64,000 nucleotides of DNA, taken from the NCBI GenBank assembly GCA_035576005.1, contig DATLXH010000010.1:1-64000 (forward strand). Reading direction: 5' to 3'. Position numbers and translations under genes: made by a program. The notes below the pieces were generated by a model. That model had not been told where the DNA came from. It saw nothing but the letters and a program-made list of their open reading frames with translations, and searched no databases. The stretch's first letter is position 1; the number at the start of each line of letters is the position of its first letter. The DNA comes from DATLXH01 sp035576005 (lineage in GTDB: Bacteria; Acidobacteriota; Thermoanaerobaculia; Gp7-AA8). Shown here piece by piece: positions 26,101 to 34,311 of this stretch.

Positions 26101-28185
26101 ATGGAGGGCCTGTCAGAGCTGGATCGTCTGCAGGCGGAGGTTGCCACCCTCAGGCAGATCCTTGAGGTGCATGAGCGAACCACATACGAGCAGGCACTCA
26201 AGTCCGAGGAAGCGCTCGAGTCGGTTCGGCGTGAAGAAGAGCGGTATCGCTCGTTGGCGGCAGCAACGGCCGCGGTCGTCTGGATCATCAATGAGGCGGG
26301 TGAGTTCATCACCCCGCAGGTCTCGTGGGAAGCGTATACGGGTCAGTCGTGGGAGGAGCACCGAGGGTTAGGGTGGGGGGCCGCGCTCCATCCGGAAGAT
26401 CGGGCTCGTGTCATCGGTGCATGGGAGAGCGGGAGAGCAGGTCGGAAGCAGTTCAAGACCGAGGGCCGGCTGTTTCACGCCGCGTCAGGCGAATACCGGT
26501 TTTTCGTCGCACGGGTCGTTCCGATCATGAACAGTGACGGCACCGTGCGCGAGTGGATCGGCACGGTAACGGACGTAGATGAGCAGCATCGAGCAGCTGA
26601 GGCTTTACGCCTCAGCGACGAGCGCTTCCGCGTTGTGAGCCGGGCGACCAACGACGCGGTGTGGGACTGGAATCTCACGACCGATGCCTTGTGGTGGAAC
26701 GATGCCGTCAGTACGCTCTTCGGCTATGCCACCGAAGACGTGGCTCCAGTAATCACGTGGTGGTATGACCACTGCCATCCCGAGGATCGCGATCGCGTCG
26801 TGGGCGGCATTCACGAGGTGATCGATGGCGGGGGGACGACGTGGACCGATGAGTATCGATTTCTTCGCGCGGACGGGAGATACCTGGATATGCTCGACCG
26901 TGGTTTCGTGATTCGAGAGGAAAGTGGCAAGCCGCTGCGGATGGTCGGAGCGATGCAGGACATCACAGAACGGCGCCGTCGCACGGTTCAGTTGAGGAAG
27001 CTCTCGCAGATTTCGGCTGTCATCAATTCGAATCTAGCTACCGACGATATTCTGCAGCGGGTGACGGATGCTGCGCGCGAGTTGATCGGTACGCACCAGG
27101 CGGTCTCGAGTCTAACAATCGATGACGAATCAGGCAGGTTCATCCATGCGATCTCACTCTCGGATGAATACGCGACCAGGCGTGCGTCGCTCGAAGAACG
27201 TGATGGCGAGGAGATCCGGAGCATCCTGTCGGAAACGAACCAGGCAACGCGCCTCACACAGAAGCAGGTGGAGGCCCATCCCCGTTGGAACGGTGAGAGC
27301 GGCGGGTCGCGCATGGAGCGGCCGGTGAACGGCTGGCTTGCGGCTCCTCTGACGGGCCGGGATGGACGCGCTCGAGGGCTGATCGAGCTCTCGGACAAAT
27401 ACAGCGGTGAGCTCACGACGGAAGACGAAGGAATCCTGGCGCAGCTGGCTCAGGCCGCCGCATCAGCCATCGAGAACGCTCGGTTGTATGAGGAAGCACG
27501 ATCGGCGAACAAAGCGAAGGACGATTTCTTTGCGGTGCTCTCGCACGAGCTGCGGACTCCGATGACTTCGATCATGGGCTGGACGCAGCTTCTCACCGCG
27601 GACGTCGACCGCGAGACGCTCGAGGAAGCAGTGACTGCGATCGGGACGAGTGCGTCGACGCAGGCTCAATTGATCGACGATCTCCTCGATGTCTCCCGAA
27701 TGATGGCGGGTAAGCTCTCGATTGAGCGCGAGCCGCTGAACCTGAGCCTCGTGGCAGCGGAAGTCGTAACCGCGATGAAGCCGGCGGCGGCGGCTCGAGG
27801 TGTGCTCCTGGCGCTCAGCGCGTGTGAAGAGTGCAGGGTCACCGGTGACAACGTCCGGCTCAGGCAGGTGGTCAGTAACCTGATCTCCAACGGCATCAAA
27901 TTCACGCCGAGGGGCGGAATCGTGACGACCTCGATCGTCTCGGAGAAAGATAGCGTGGTGCTGCGGGTGGTCGACACGGGAGAGGGGATGCCGCGCGAGT
28001 TCCTCTCTCGCGTCTTCGAGCGCCATGCGCAGCGCATCAGCGGGCGTCACGGAGGGTTAGGGCTCGGCCTTGCAATCGTGAAGAATATCGTCGATCAGCA
28101 CGGAGGCACGGTTGATGTCGAGAGTCCCGGAGAGGGGAAGGGAACGACGTTCACCGTCCGCCTCCCGCGCGCCGCGGGGATGTAG
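26101..28185 (+). CDS. PAS-PAS-GAF sensor histidine kinase
   Basis: A 694-residue soluble kinase. Residues 1-45 are a coiled coil (LDRLQAEVATLRQILEVHE). PAS 1 is about 45-165, PAS 2 about 175-295 (WDWNLTTDALWWND; PAC DITERRRR), GAF about 305-455, HisKA with the acceptor in AVLSHELRTPM near 480, and HATPase (NLISNGIKFTP; GGLGLGLAIV). No receiver is attached, and no response regulator gene follows; a partner must be elsewhere or be the lone receiver at 19567. It begins four bases after the sensory protein stop. Confidence 0.93.
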   Translation: MEGLSELDRLQAEVATLRQILEVHERTTYEQALKSEEALESVRREEERYRSLAAATAAVVWIINEAGEFITPQVSWEAYTGQSWEEHRGLGWGAALHPEDRARVIGAWESGRAGRKQFKTEGRLFHAASGEYRFFVARVVPIMNSDGTVREWIGTVTDVDEQHRAAEALRLSDERFRVVSRATNDAVWDWNLTTDALWWNDAVSTLFGYATEDVAPVITWWYDHCHPEDRDRVVGGIHEVIDGGGTTWTDEYRFLRADGRYLDMLDRGFVIREESGKPLRMVGAMQDITERRRRTVQLRKLSQISAVINSNLATDDILQRVTDAARELIGTHQAVSSLTIDDESGRFIHAISLSDEYATRRASLEERDGEEIRSILSETNQATRLTQKQVEAHPRWNGESGGSRMERPVNGWLAAPLTGRDGRARGLIELSDKYSGELTTEDEGILAQLAQAAASAIENARLYEEARSANKAKDDFFAVLSHELRTPMTSIMGWTQLLTADVDRETLEEAVTAIGTSASTQAQLIDDLLDVSRMMAGKLSIEREPLNLSLVAAEVVTAMKPAAAARGVLLALSACEECRVTGDNVRLRQVVSNLISNGIKFTPRGGIVTTSIVSEKDSVVLRVVDTGEGMPREFLSRVFERHAQRISGRHGGLGLGLAIVKNIVDQHGGTVDVESPGEGKGTTFTVRLPRAAGM

Positions 28186-28206
28186 TTCCCTGCGGCTGTC
28201 TCGCGA

Positions 28207-28791
28207 TTAGTGGCGTGAGAGATACGGCCTGGGTGGAGGGATCGGAACGGGCCTTGTCAGATCGAAGGTCACCTGGAAGCGCCGTCCCTGCGCCTCGCGT
28301 CGCAGTCCGTATGTGAACGACCTGCCATCAGCGTCGATCCCGATTGTCCAGATGTTCGTCGTCGCAGCGGGAATCAGCTTCGCCGTGAATTCGTCAGCGT
28401 GGAAATCGAGGGCCCGCGATGCGGAGGCGATCTGTGTGTCGCCTCCGTACTGCGTGACGCGGTCTTCGCTGCCGTCCTCGTGTCGATGATCGTGCTTGAG
28501 CCGGACTCCGGACGTGAGACGCGAGAGTACCCAGGTGCGGGAGCGGTCCTCGCCCACGTGAAAGGGAATTCTGATCTCGTCGTGGGTGCAGTCACGGACG
28601 TGCATCAACAGCCGCTCTTTTCCGAATGCGGCATCCGAGGGCTCTGTTCCCTCTGTGAGTTGTCCTTCGAAAGCTTTGCCACACAGAGGCTGGATCGCGC
28701 TCCAGAGCTGATCAGCAGGATGTGCTGGAGCCGAAACGCTCGCACATCCGGCTGATGTCAGCAGGGTCAGCAAAGTGAGCGCCCTGATCAA
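28207..28791 (-). CDS. Putative lipoprotein, unknown
   Basis: A 194-residue protein with signal and lipobox LLTSAGCAS (Cys about 16). The mature part contains HPADQLWSAIQPLCGKAF, a HVGEDRSRTW segment, and RLKHDHRHEDGSED, a His/Asp-rich stretch that could bind metal. It ends in a proline-rich tail. I do not recognise a named family. Its ATG overlaps the TerC-gene stop (ATGA), so the two are coupled. Confidence 0.75.
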   Translation of the reverse strand: MIRALTLLTLLTSAGCASVSAPAHPADQLWSAIQPLCGKAFEGQLTEGTEPSDAAFGKERLLMHVRDCTHDEIRIPFHVGEDRSRTWVLSRLTSGVRLKHDHRHEDGSEDRVTQYGGDTQIASASRALDFHADEFTAKLIPAATTNIWTIGIDADGRSFTYGLRREAQGRRFQVTFDLTRPVPIPPPRPYLSRH

Positions 28792-29543
28792 CTCACCGCC
28801 GTCTCTTTGTGATATCCGTCATGAAGCTTGACGGGCTTCGATTTCGTTTTGCGGAGCCGGATATTCAGCATCTCGACCAGGACCGAGAAACCCATCGCGA
28901 AGTAAATGTAGCCCTTCGGGATGTGGAATTCGAGACCTTCAGCGATGAGTGCCATTCCGATGAGAAGCAGGAAGCTGAGCGCCAGCATCTTCACCGTTGG
29001 ATGGCGGTTCACGAAGTCGCCGATCGAGCGGGCTGAGAAGAACATGACGCCGACTGAGATGATTACTGCGGTGATCATCACGCTCACGTCTTTCACCATA
29101 CCGACCGCGGTGATCACTGAGTCGAGGGAGAAGACGATGTCGAGAACCATGATCTGAGCGATGACGGAAGCAAGCGACGGCGCGGTTCGCGTTGAGACCT
29201 CGCCCTCTTCGCCTTCGAGCTTGTCGTGGATCTCGTGCGTGGCTTTCCCGAGGAGGAAGAGGCCTCCGATCAGCAGGATCAGATCGCGGCCGGAGATTCC
29301 ATTGCCGAAGACTGTGAAGAGCGGGTTGGTCAGGCGAACGACCCAGGCGATCGAGAGAAGCAGAAGAATGCGCATGACCATCGCCCCTGCAAGTCCGAGG
29401 TTTCGCGCTTTTTTCTGCTGATCGGCTGGCAGCTTGCCGGAGAGGATGGAAATGAAAATTACGTTGTCGACGCCGAGAACGATTTCGAGTAGCGTCAATG
29501 TTGCCAGGGCGATCCAGGCCTGCGGGTCCGAGAGCCAATCCAT
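28788..29543 (-). CDS. TerC-family membrane protein
   Basis: A 251-residue inner-membrane protein with about seven helices and the TerC signature: TLLEIVLGVDNVIFISIL near the N-terminus and DIVFSLDSVITAVGM in the middle, each holding conserved acidic residues within a membrane helix. Family members handle Mn or other metals, or help load exported metalloproteins, and were first linked to tellurite resistance. The start at 29543 follows GGAGG by five bases, better than the ATG four codons upstream. The His-rich lipoprotein follows in the same operon. Confidence 0.92.
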   Translation of the reverse strand: MDWLSDPQAWIALATLTLLEIVLGVDNVIFISILSGKLPADQQKKARNLGLAGAMVMRILLLLSIAWVVRLTNPLFTVFGNGISGRDLILLIGGLFLLGKATHEIHDKLEGEEGEVSTRTAPSLASVIAQIMVLDIVFSLDSVITAVGMVKDVSVMITAVIISVGVMFFSARSIGDFVNRHPTVKMLALSFLLLIGMALIAEGLEFHIPKGYIYFAMGFSVLVEMLNIRLRKTKSKPVKLHDGYHKETAVS

Positions 29544-29652
29544 TTGTTCCTCCACCGTACGCGTAGGACGCCGGCGAGAGGGATTGTAGAGTTTCTTGTG
29601 CGAGTTGACGATGGCCGGCTTGGTAAGATCGGAAAATAAGCGAGGTGGAAGC

Positions 29653-30924
29653 TTGAAAGTTTTCAGCGTGATGGCAGCGGTTGTAGCGGTCGTCGTTCCT
29701 GGCTGTGGCGTCGAGGAGACGGTTCACGGTCAGGTTCGGTCGCAGGTAACGAAGAGCGGGTCCGTGAGCAGAGCTGTGGTGGAGGAGATCGTTGTGCCGG
29801 CAACGGCCGGGTCCGCAGAACCGTTCCTGTCCACGTCGCGTTCGGGTCTTCTGCTCAGCTGGCTCGAGCCGGTCGCTGGCAGCGACCGCGTCGCGCTCCG
29901 TTTTGCGAGGTACGCGAACGGTCAATGGTCGGCAGCGAAGAGCGTAGTGGAGCGAAATGACCTCTTTGTAAACTGGGCGGACTTTCCATCGATCGTAGAG
30001 GACGCCAGGGGAACGCTCTTCGCGCACTGGCTGCAGAAGAGTGGCGGCGGCACGTATTCGTATGACGTGCGGATGGCGACCTCGGCCGACGGCGGTGCGA
30101 CGTGGGACAAACCTTTCCTGCTCAATCGCGACGGCACGAAGACCGAACATGGGTTCGCCACGCTGGCAGCGTTACCGGATGGTGGCGTTGGCGCAACGTG
30201 GCTCGACGGACGGAAAATGAAAGCCGGCGGGGGGCATGGAGGAGCCGGACACGAGATGGGTGGCGATATGACGATCCGTTACGCGACGGTGAGAGCGAAC
30301 GGTGTCATCGCCGGTGATACGGAGCTCGACAGTCGAACGTGCGAATGCTGTACGACTGGAATGGCCATGACCACCTCGGGGGCTGTCGTCGTTTACCGGG
30401 ATCGTTCGTCCGGGGAGGTGCGCGACATCTCTTACGTCGCGCAGGTTCGAGGCCGCTGGAGTAAGCCTGCCAAGATTCATGCGGACGAGTGGAAGATCGA
30501 CGGTTGTCCAGTAAACGGCCCGCAGATCGACGCCATGGGAAACCGCGCGGTTACTGTCTGGTTCACGGCCGCGCAGGAAAAGGGACGGGCGTTCGCGGCC
30601 TTCTCGGATGACGGTGGTGCGACGTTCGGCAGGGCGGTTCAGGTCGACGACGGCAAGCCGATCGGACGGCTCGACGTCGTCCTGCTGGATCCGGACACGG
30701 CCCTCGTCACATGGCTCGAGCAGACGGCACGTGGCGGGGAGATCCGAGCGCGGAAGGTGTCTAGGAATGGCCGGGTCGAGCCTGCCATCAGAATTGCTGA
30801 TTCCAGCGTTGCGCGAGCATCGGGTTTCACGAGGATGGCAAAAGTTGGTCCCGAGGTCTATTTCGCATGGACCGAGCAGAGCGCGAAGACGAAGAAGATT
30901 CATGTCGCACGCGGGCGCTTCTGA
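29653..30924 (+). CDS. Exported BNR/sialidase-like propeller with CxCC motif
   Basis: A 423-residue lipoprotein-like protein (lipobox VVVPGCG). The TTG start at 29653 has AGGTGG four bases away and begins the signal; ATG at 29611 lacks a site. The body has BNR/Asp-box repeats (SADGGATWDKP, SDDGGATFGRA), the sialidase-type six-bladed propeller, but I see no sialidase catalytic set. Two Cys motifs stand out: RTCECCTTGMA and DGCPVNGPQ. With a Met/His-bearing loop (KAGGGHGGAGHEMGGDM) and the copper genes that follow, a metal-binding role is plausible. It is the first plus-strand gene of the copper island. Confidence 0.75.
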   Translation: MKVFSVMAAVVAVVVPGCGVEETVHGQVRSQVTKSGSVSRAVVEEIVVPATAGSAEPFLSTSRSGLLLSWLEPVAGSDRVALRFARYANGQWSAAKSVVERNDLFVNWADFPSIVEDARGTLFAHWLQKSGGGTYSYDVRMATSADGGATWDKPFLLNRDGTKTEHGFATLAALPDGGVGATWLDGRKMKAGGGHGGAGHEMGGDMTIRYATVRANGVIAGDTELDSRTCECCTTGMAMTTSGAVVVYRDRSSGEVRDISYVAQVRGRWSKPAKIHADEWKIDGCPVNGPQIDAMGNRAVTVWFTAAQEKGRAFAAFSDDGGATFGRAVQVDDGKPIGRLDVVLLDPDTALVTWLEQTARGGEIRARKVSRNGRVEPAIRIADSSVARASGFTRMAKVGPEVYFAWTEQSAKTKKIHVARGRF

Positions 30925-30928
30925 CCTC

Positions 30929-30997
30929 CCAAAATCGCCGTGCTCCTCGAATCCAAGCCACTCTCCGCCGTCGAAAAAGGTCTCTCAGAAATGCGGG
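30929..30997 (+). repeat. Right-half copy of 178-bp MITE-like element
   Basis: Matches the right half of the element at 57485-57662: AAAATCGCCGTG, CAAGCCACTCTCCGCCGTC, and an end close to GAGAAATGCGGG (here CAGAAATGCGGG). Begins five bases after the preceding stop. Confidence 0.8.
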
Positions 30998-31027
30998 CTC
31001 GGAACCGGAGTTCCAGGGACAAAGTGA

Positions 31028-31198
31028 GCCGCGAAGCGGCGTTCCCTCTCCCCGGCGGGGAGAGGGAAGCGAGCGAAGCGAAGCAGGGAGAGGGGCGCGA
31101 AAGTCTGGCGATCCCCGAGGACATCGCGGTCTTCGTATCTCTCGCGGCCCCTCTCCCGGTCGCTGACGCGACCACCCTCTCCCCGCCGGGGAGAGGGA
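31028..31198 (+). repeat. Full-length copy of ~175-bp GC-rich repeat
   Basis: Same orientation and layout as the copy at 9037: GCCGCGAAGCGGC end, two CCCTCTCCCCGGCGGGGAGAG-type hairpins, and the AAGCGAAGCAGG block. Confidence 0.85.
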
Positions 31199-31319
31199 TC
31201 CGGCCCCTTCGGGACCGCCGCCTCTTCGCGTCGACTTTCTCTTCGCAGTTTTTCCGTGCGGGAACGTCTTCCGTTGCCAGGTTGTTCAAAATCGTAACGT
31301 GCAGGACAAATCCGCGCCG

Positions 31320-31724
31320 ATGAAACGACGACTCATAGCCGCAGCCTGGATTACCGGAGCCACCGTGCCGCTCTTCGTGGCTACGCTGTTTATCGTCGGC
31401 TGCTGCGTCTTTCCGTTTCACAAGACGTTGCACAAGCTCATGCCGCTGTGTGACATGGCGGCCGGAATCATGCGCGGCACTCAGGCAGCAGGCAGTCATG
31501 ATCAGGATGCCACGCCTTCGGCGCCGGCTCGCGAGAAGCAGGAGCCGGTCCGGCGGTTGGCAACCGAAGCTCCTCACGTATTCCGCCTCTCGACTCTAAC
31601 GGCGACCGCGCTCGTCACAGCCCCCACCGCTTCGAGCTCCTACCGAAGCTTCATCACACTCGGGGCGATCCGATGCGATCGAGATGTCGGGCTGCAGATT
31701 CTGCTCGACACCTTCCTGATCTGA
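31320..31724 (+). CDS. Small exported protein with TFLI C-terminus (copper locus)
   Basis: A 134-residue protein: basic start, membrane helix WITGATVPLFVATLFIVGCC, then CVFPFHKTLHKLMPLCDMA with Cys and His, a low-complexity linker, and the terminus QILLDTFLI. The protein at 45677 ends QSLLSTFLI, and both genes stand just ahead of metal-efflux genes. The family is not known to me. It may be a periplasmic metal-sensing accessory protein, by analogy with the small proteins that open czc operons. No clear ribosome-binding site precedes ATG 31320. Confidence 0.65.
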   Translation: MKRRLIAAAWITGATVPLFVATLFIVGCCVFPFHKTLHKLMPLCDMAAGIMRGTQAAGSHDQDATPSAPAREKQEPVRRLATEAPHVFRLSTLTATALVTAPTASSSYRSFITLGAIRCDRDVGLQILLDTFLI

Positions 31725-31874
31725 TCCCTCCTCCACGTGGCGAGTCCGCGCTGTGGCACTGCTGTGCCCCGCGTTCTCGATGCGCGTTCGCCGGTCCAAG
31801 TCCCCGACCAGCCGAGATTCATTCGCATGCAGCGTCGCTGGTGCCTGTGAAACACGATTCAGAAGGAGTTCCAG

Positions 31875-32906
31875 ATGAAGCATTTCATTCACTTCACCGC
31901 CCGGGTCTCAACCTTGGCGATCACGCTATCGCTTTTCGTTGCGGCTTGCGGCGGGAAGCAGACCGTCGCCAGTAAGAGCGCGGAAGCGTTCCGCGAAGCA
32001 CAACAGAAAGGTACTCCCGTGGGTGGCGACGGTCATGGTGGCCACAGCGCTGGCGAAGGCGCCACCGAGTCAGCCGGTGGCCCCGTAACGATGGCCGGAA
32101 TGGACCATTCGAAGATGGACATGAGCGGCCAGAAGAGCATGGCCGGGATGGACCACTCGAAGATGAACATGGGTGGCCAGAAAAGTATGGCCGGGGTGGA
32201 CCACTCGAAGATGAACATGGGTGGCCAGAAAAGTATGGCCGGAATGGACCACTCGAAGATGGACATGAGCGGCAAGAAAAGCATGGCCGGGATGGACCAT
32301 TCGAAGATGGACATGGGCGGCCAGAAGAGCATGGCCGGGATGCACCACTCCAAGATGGACATGAGTGGGCAGAAGAGCATGGCTGGAATGGACCACTCGA
32401 AGATGAGCATGGCTGCCGACGGTGGGATGGCCGGGATGCAGCACGGCAGCTCAGGTTCCGCCGAGATACGGGTTCCAACCACTAACGGCGAGATGCAGCG
32501 ATTGCGCCCTGCCGATACACTCAACGTCGATCTATTCGACGCTCCGGTCTCCATCTCAGTTGCTGAGGCAATGAAAACGCCGCAGGGCGAGAGTGGCGAC
32601 AGTTCCGAGCCCGCGATGTCTGGTCATGCGCAGCACGGCATGACAGAGCCCGCTCCAGCCGGTCCGGCTTCACCGCATCAAACCGGCACGCCTGGTCCGG
32701 AAATGGATCACAGCCAGCACAGCCAGCCTGCAGCGGTGGCGAAGCCGAAGCCGCGGAAACAGACGACATCGCGGCCGAAGGGCGCTCCAGCCGCAGCGAC
32801 CGTTTACGCCTGTCCGATGCATCCGGAAGTAACCAGCGACAAGGCGGGAAGCTGCCCGAAGTGCGGGATGGCGCTTACGAAACAGATCAAGAGGACCACT
32901 CGATGA
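31875..32906 (+). CDS. Met/His-repeat copper-binding lipoprotein
   Basis: A 343-residue exported protein (signal to lipobox LFVAACGG). Residues about 73-184 are seven tandem 16-residue units of type MAGMDHSKMDMSGQKS, rich in Met and His, ideal for Cu(I)/Cu(II). A middle region follows with more HAQHGMT-type motifs and a PKPRKQTTSRPKG linker. The C-terminus is a heavy-metal-binding domain (YACPMHPEV, GSCPKCGMAL), the same module found twice in the nearby P-type ATPase. Likely a periplasmic copper sponge or chaperone. AGAAGGAG lies six bases before ATG; the stop overlaps the next start. Confidence 0.9.
   Translation: MKHFIHFTARVSTLAITLSLFVAACGGKQTVASKSAEAFREAQQKGTPVGGDGHGGHSAGEGATESAGGPVTMAGMDHSKMDMSGQKSMAGMDHSKMNMGGQKSMAGVDHSKMNMGGQKSMAGMDHSKMDMSGKKSMAGMDHSKMDMGGQKSMAGMHHSKMDMSGQKSMAGMDHSKMSMAADGGMAGMQHGSSGSAEIRVPTTNGEMQRLRPADTLNVDLFDAPVSISVAEAMKTPQGESGDSSEPAMSGHAQHGMTEPAPAGPASPHQTGTPGPEMDHSQHSQPAAVAKPKPRKQTTSRPKGAPAAATVYACPMHPEVTSDKAGSCPKCGMALTKQIKRTTR
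32091..32426 (+). repeat. Seven tandem 48-bp coding repeats
   Basis: Seven in-frame 48-base units encoding MAGMDHSKM(D/N)M(S/G)GQKS with small changes (MAGV in unit 3, GKKS in unit 4, MAGMHH in unit 6), then a decayed eighth (MAGMQHGSSG). Unit number probably varies between strains. Confidence 0.92.
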
Positions 32907-34309
32907 AAGTCTTCACAGCAATGTTTCCGGGCATCGCACTCGTGCTCACCTCATGCGTGAGCGTGCCGCGCGACGCCGGCACGGGCGACGTGCAACAGAC
33001 GATCACGCAGCGCGGCGGGCCGACAATCGAGTGGAGAGCGCAGCCTTCGAAAGACGACGACGGACGCATCGGCGCGATGCTGGCGGACGATCTGACCGCG
33101 GACGAGGCGGTGGCAATCGCGATGCTCAACAACCCACGGCTGCAGGTCACGCTCGCGGAGCTGGGAATTGCGCGCGCGGACCTCATGCAGGCCAGCACGA
33201 TCACGAATCCGGTATTCGAATTCGAGATCCGATTTCCCGGCGAGCCCTACCGCCCGTACGAGCTGCGACTGGCCCAGTCGCTCATCGAATTGATTCAGCT
33301 GCCGCGGCGACGTGCGGTGGGCCGCGCCATATTCGAGACTACCCAGATGCGGGTCAGCTCAGAAGTTCTGCGATTCGCGGGCGAAGTCCGATCGAGCTAC
33401 TTCGGGCTCATCGCGGCGACGCAGCATGTGGCGCTCAGCCGCTCGATCATGGAGTCCGCGCAGGCGGCGGCCGAAGTCGCTCTCAGGCAGCACCGCGCGG
33501 AGAACATCACCGATCTCGATCTGGAAAATGAACAGGCGCTCTACGAACAGGCCAAGCTCACGCTCGCTCGCGCCGAGCAGGGACTCCTCATGGCCCGCGA
33601 GACCCTTCTGCGCAGTATGGGTTTGCGTAATGCCACCACCGAGTGGCGCGTCCCGGCGACGTTCCCGGAGCTGCCTGAGTCCGAGCTGGATCAGCCCAAT
33701 CTGGAGAGGCTCGCGGCAGCACAGCGGCTCGACATTGCCATCGCCCGTCGTGAGGTCGAGCTGGCGCAGCGACAGGTGCCATTGACGCGTCTGGCGGTGC
33801 TGGAAGAGACCGTCCTCGATCTCCATCACGAGCGCGAGCCGGACGGGGCGCGCAGTTCCGGTCCAGGTATCGAGTTTCCGATCCCGATCTTCAACACGGG
33901 ACGCGCCGCCCGAACGCGAGCAGAAGCACAGTACCTGCGCACGCGCCACACACTCAACGCGCTGGAGGCGGAGTCGGCATCGCAGTTGCGCGGCGCCCGG
34001 TCGACTCTCGCGGAAGCGCGCGCCCGGGTCGAGTACTACCGGGACGTCATCGTTCCGCGACGCGCACGCATCGTCGAGCTTACCAAGCTCGAGCACAACG
34101 CCATGATCGCCGGCATCTTCCAGCTCCTACAGGCTAAGCAGAATGAGATGCGGGCGCGGGGCGATTACATCGAAGCGCAACACGAGTATTGGAGTGCACG
34201 CACGAGTCTCGATGGCGCTCTGCTGGGTATCGCTCCCGACACATCGTTCACGCCCGCGACCGATCAGCGAAGTGGCAGGCGCTCGGAAATGAGCAGAGGG
34301 GATCACTAA
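32903..34309 (+). CDS. TolC-family outer-membrane efflux lipoprotein
   Basis: A 468-residue protein whose ATG overlaps the preceding stop (ATGA). Signal and lipobox VLTSCVS. Two outer-membrane efflux repeats with long helices (LNNPRLQVTLAELGIARADL; LARAEQGLLMARETLL; AQRQVPLTRLAVLEE) match the CusC/TolC family, which forms the trimeric outer-membrane channel. No periplasmic adaptor or RND pump gene adjoins it, so it may serve the pump at 48839 or export copper for the oxidase locus. Confidence 0.92.
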   Translation: MKVFTAMFPGIALVLTSCVSVPRDAGTGDVQQTITQRGGPTIEWRAQPSKDDDGRIGAMLADDLTADEAVAIAMLNNPRLQVTLAELGIARADLMQASTITNPVFEFEIRFPGEPYRPYELRLAQSLIELIQLPRRRAVGRAIFETTQMRVSSEVLRFAGEVRSSYFGLIAATQHVALSRSIMESAQAAAEVALRQHRAENITDLDLENEQALYEQAKLTLARAEQGLLMARETLLRSMGLRNATTEWRVPATFPELPESELDQPNLERLAAAQRLDIAIARREVELAQRQVPLTRLAVLEETVLDLHHEREPDGARSSGPGIEFPIPIFNTGRAARTRAEAQYLRTRHTLNALEAESASQLRGARSTLAEARARVEYYRDVIVPRRARIVELTKLEHNAMIAGIFQLLQAKQNEMRARGDYIEAQHEYWSARTSLDGALLGIAPDTSFTPATDQRSGRRSEMSRGDH

Positions 34310-34311
34310 TC

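Larger units (their letters stand above)
30925..31319. other. Gene-free gap filled by two repeats
   Basis: Right half of the MITE-like element (30929-30997) followed by a full GC-rich repeat (31028-31198). About 120 bases remain before the small exported protein, where its promoter should be; none is obvious. Confidence 0.6.

Noticed and set aside
29596..29652. ATG start at 29611 for the propeller lipoprotein
   Set aside because: No ribosome-binding site, and it adds 14 charged residues ahead of the signal; TTG 29653 has AGGTGG close by.
28939..30150. A 403-codon frame spanning TerC and the propeller gene
   Set aside because: It crosses two well-supported genes and their promoter region in the wrong frame or strand, and its product is rich in Arg and Ser without motifs.
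32091..32426. Tandem repeats considered as a CRISPR array
   Set aside because: Units are adjacent, in frame and without spacers; they code for Met/His repeats.
32033..32554. Antisense frames with Ser/Pro/Cys or Trp/Met repeats
   Set aside because: They are reflections of the 48-bp repeats coding for the MDHSKM protein on the plus strand.
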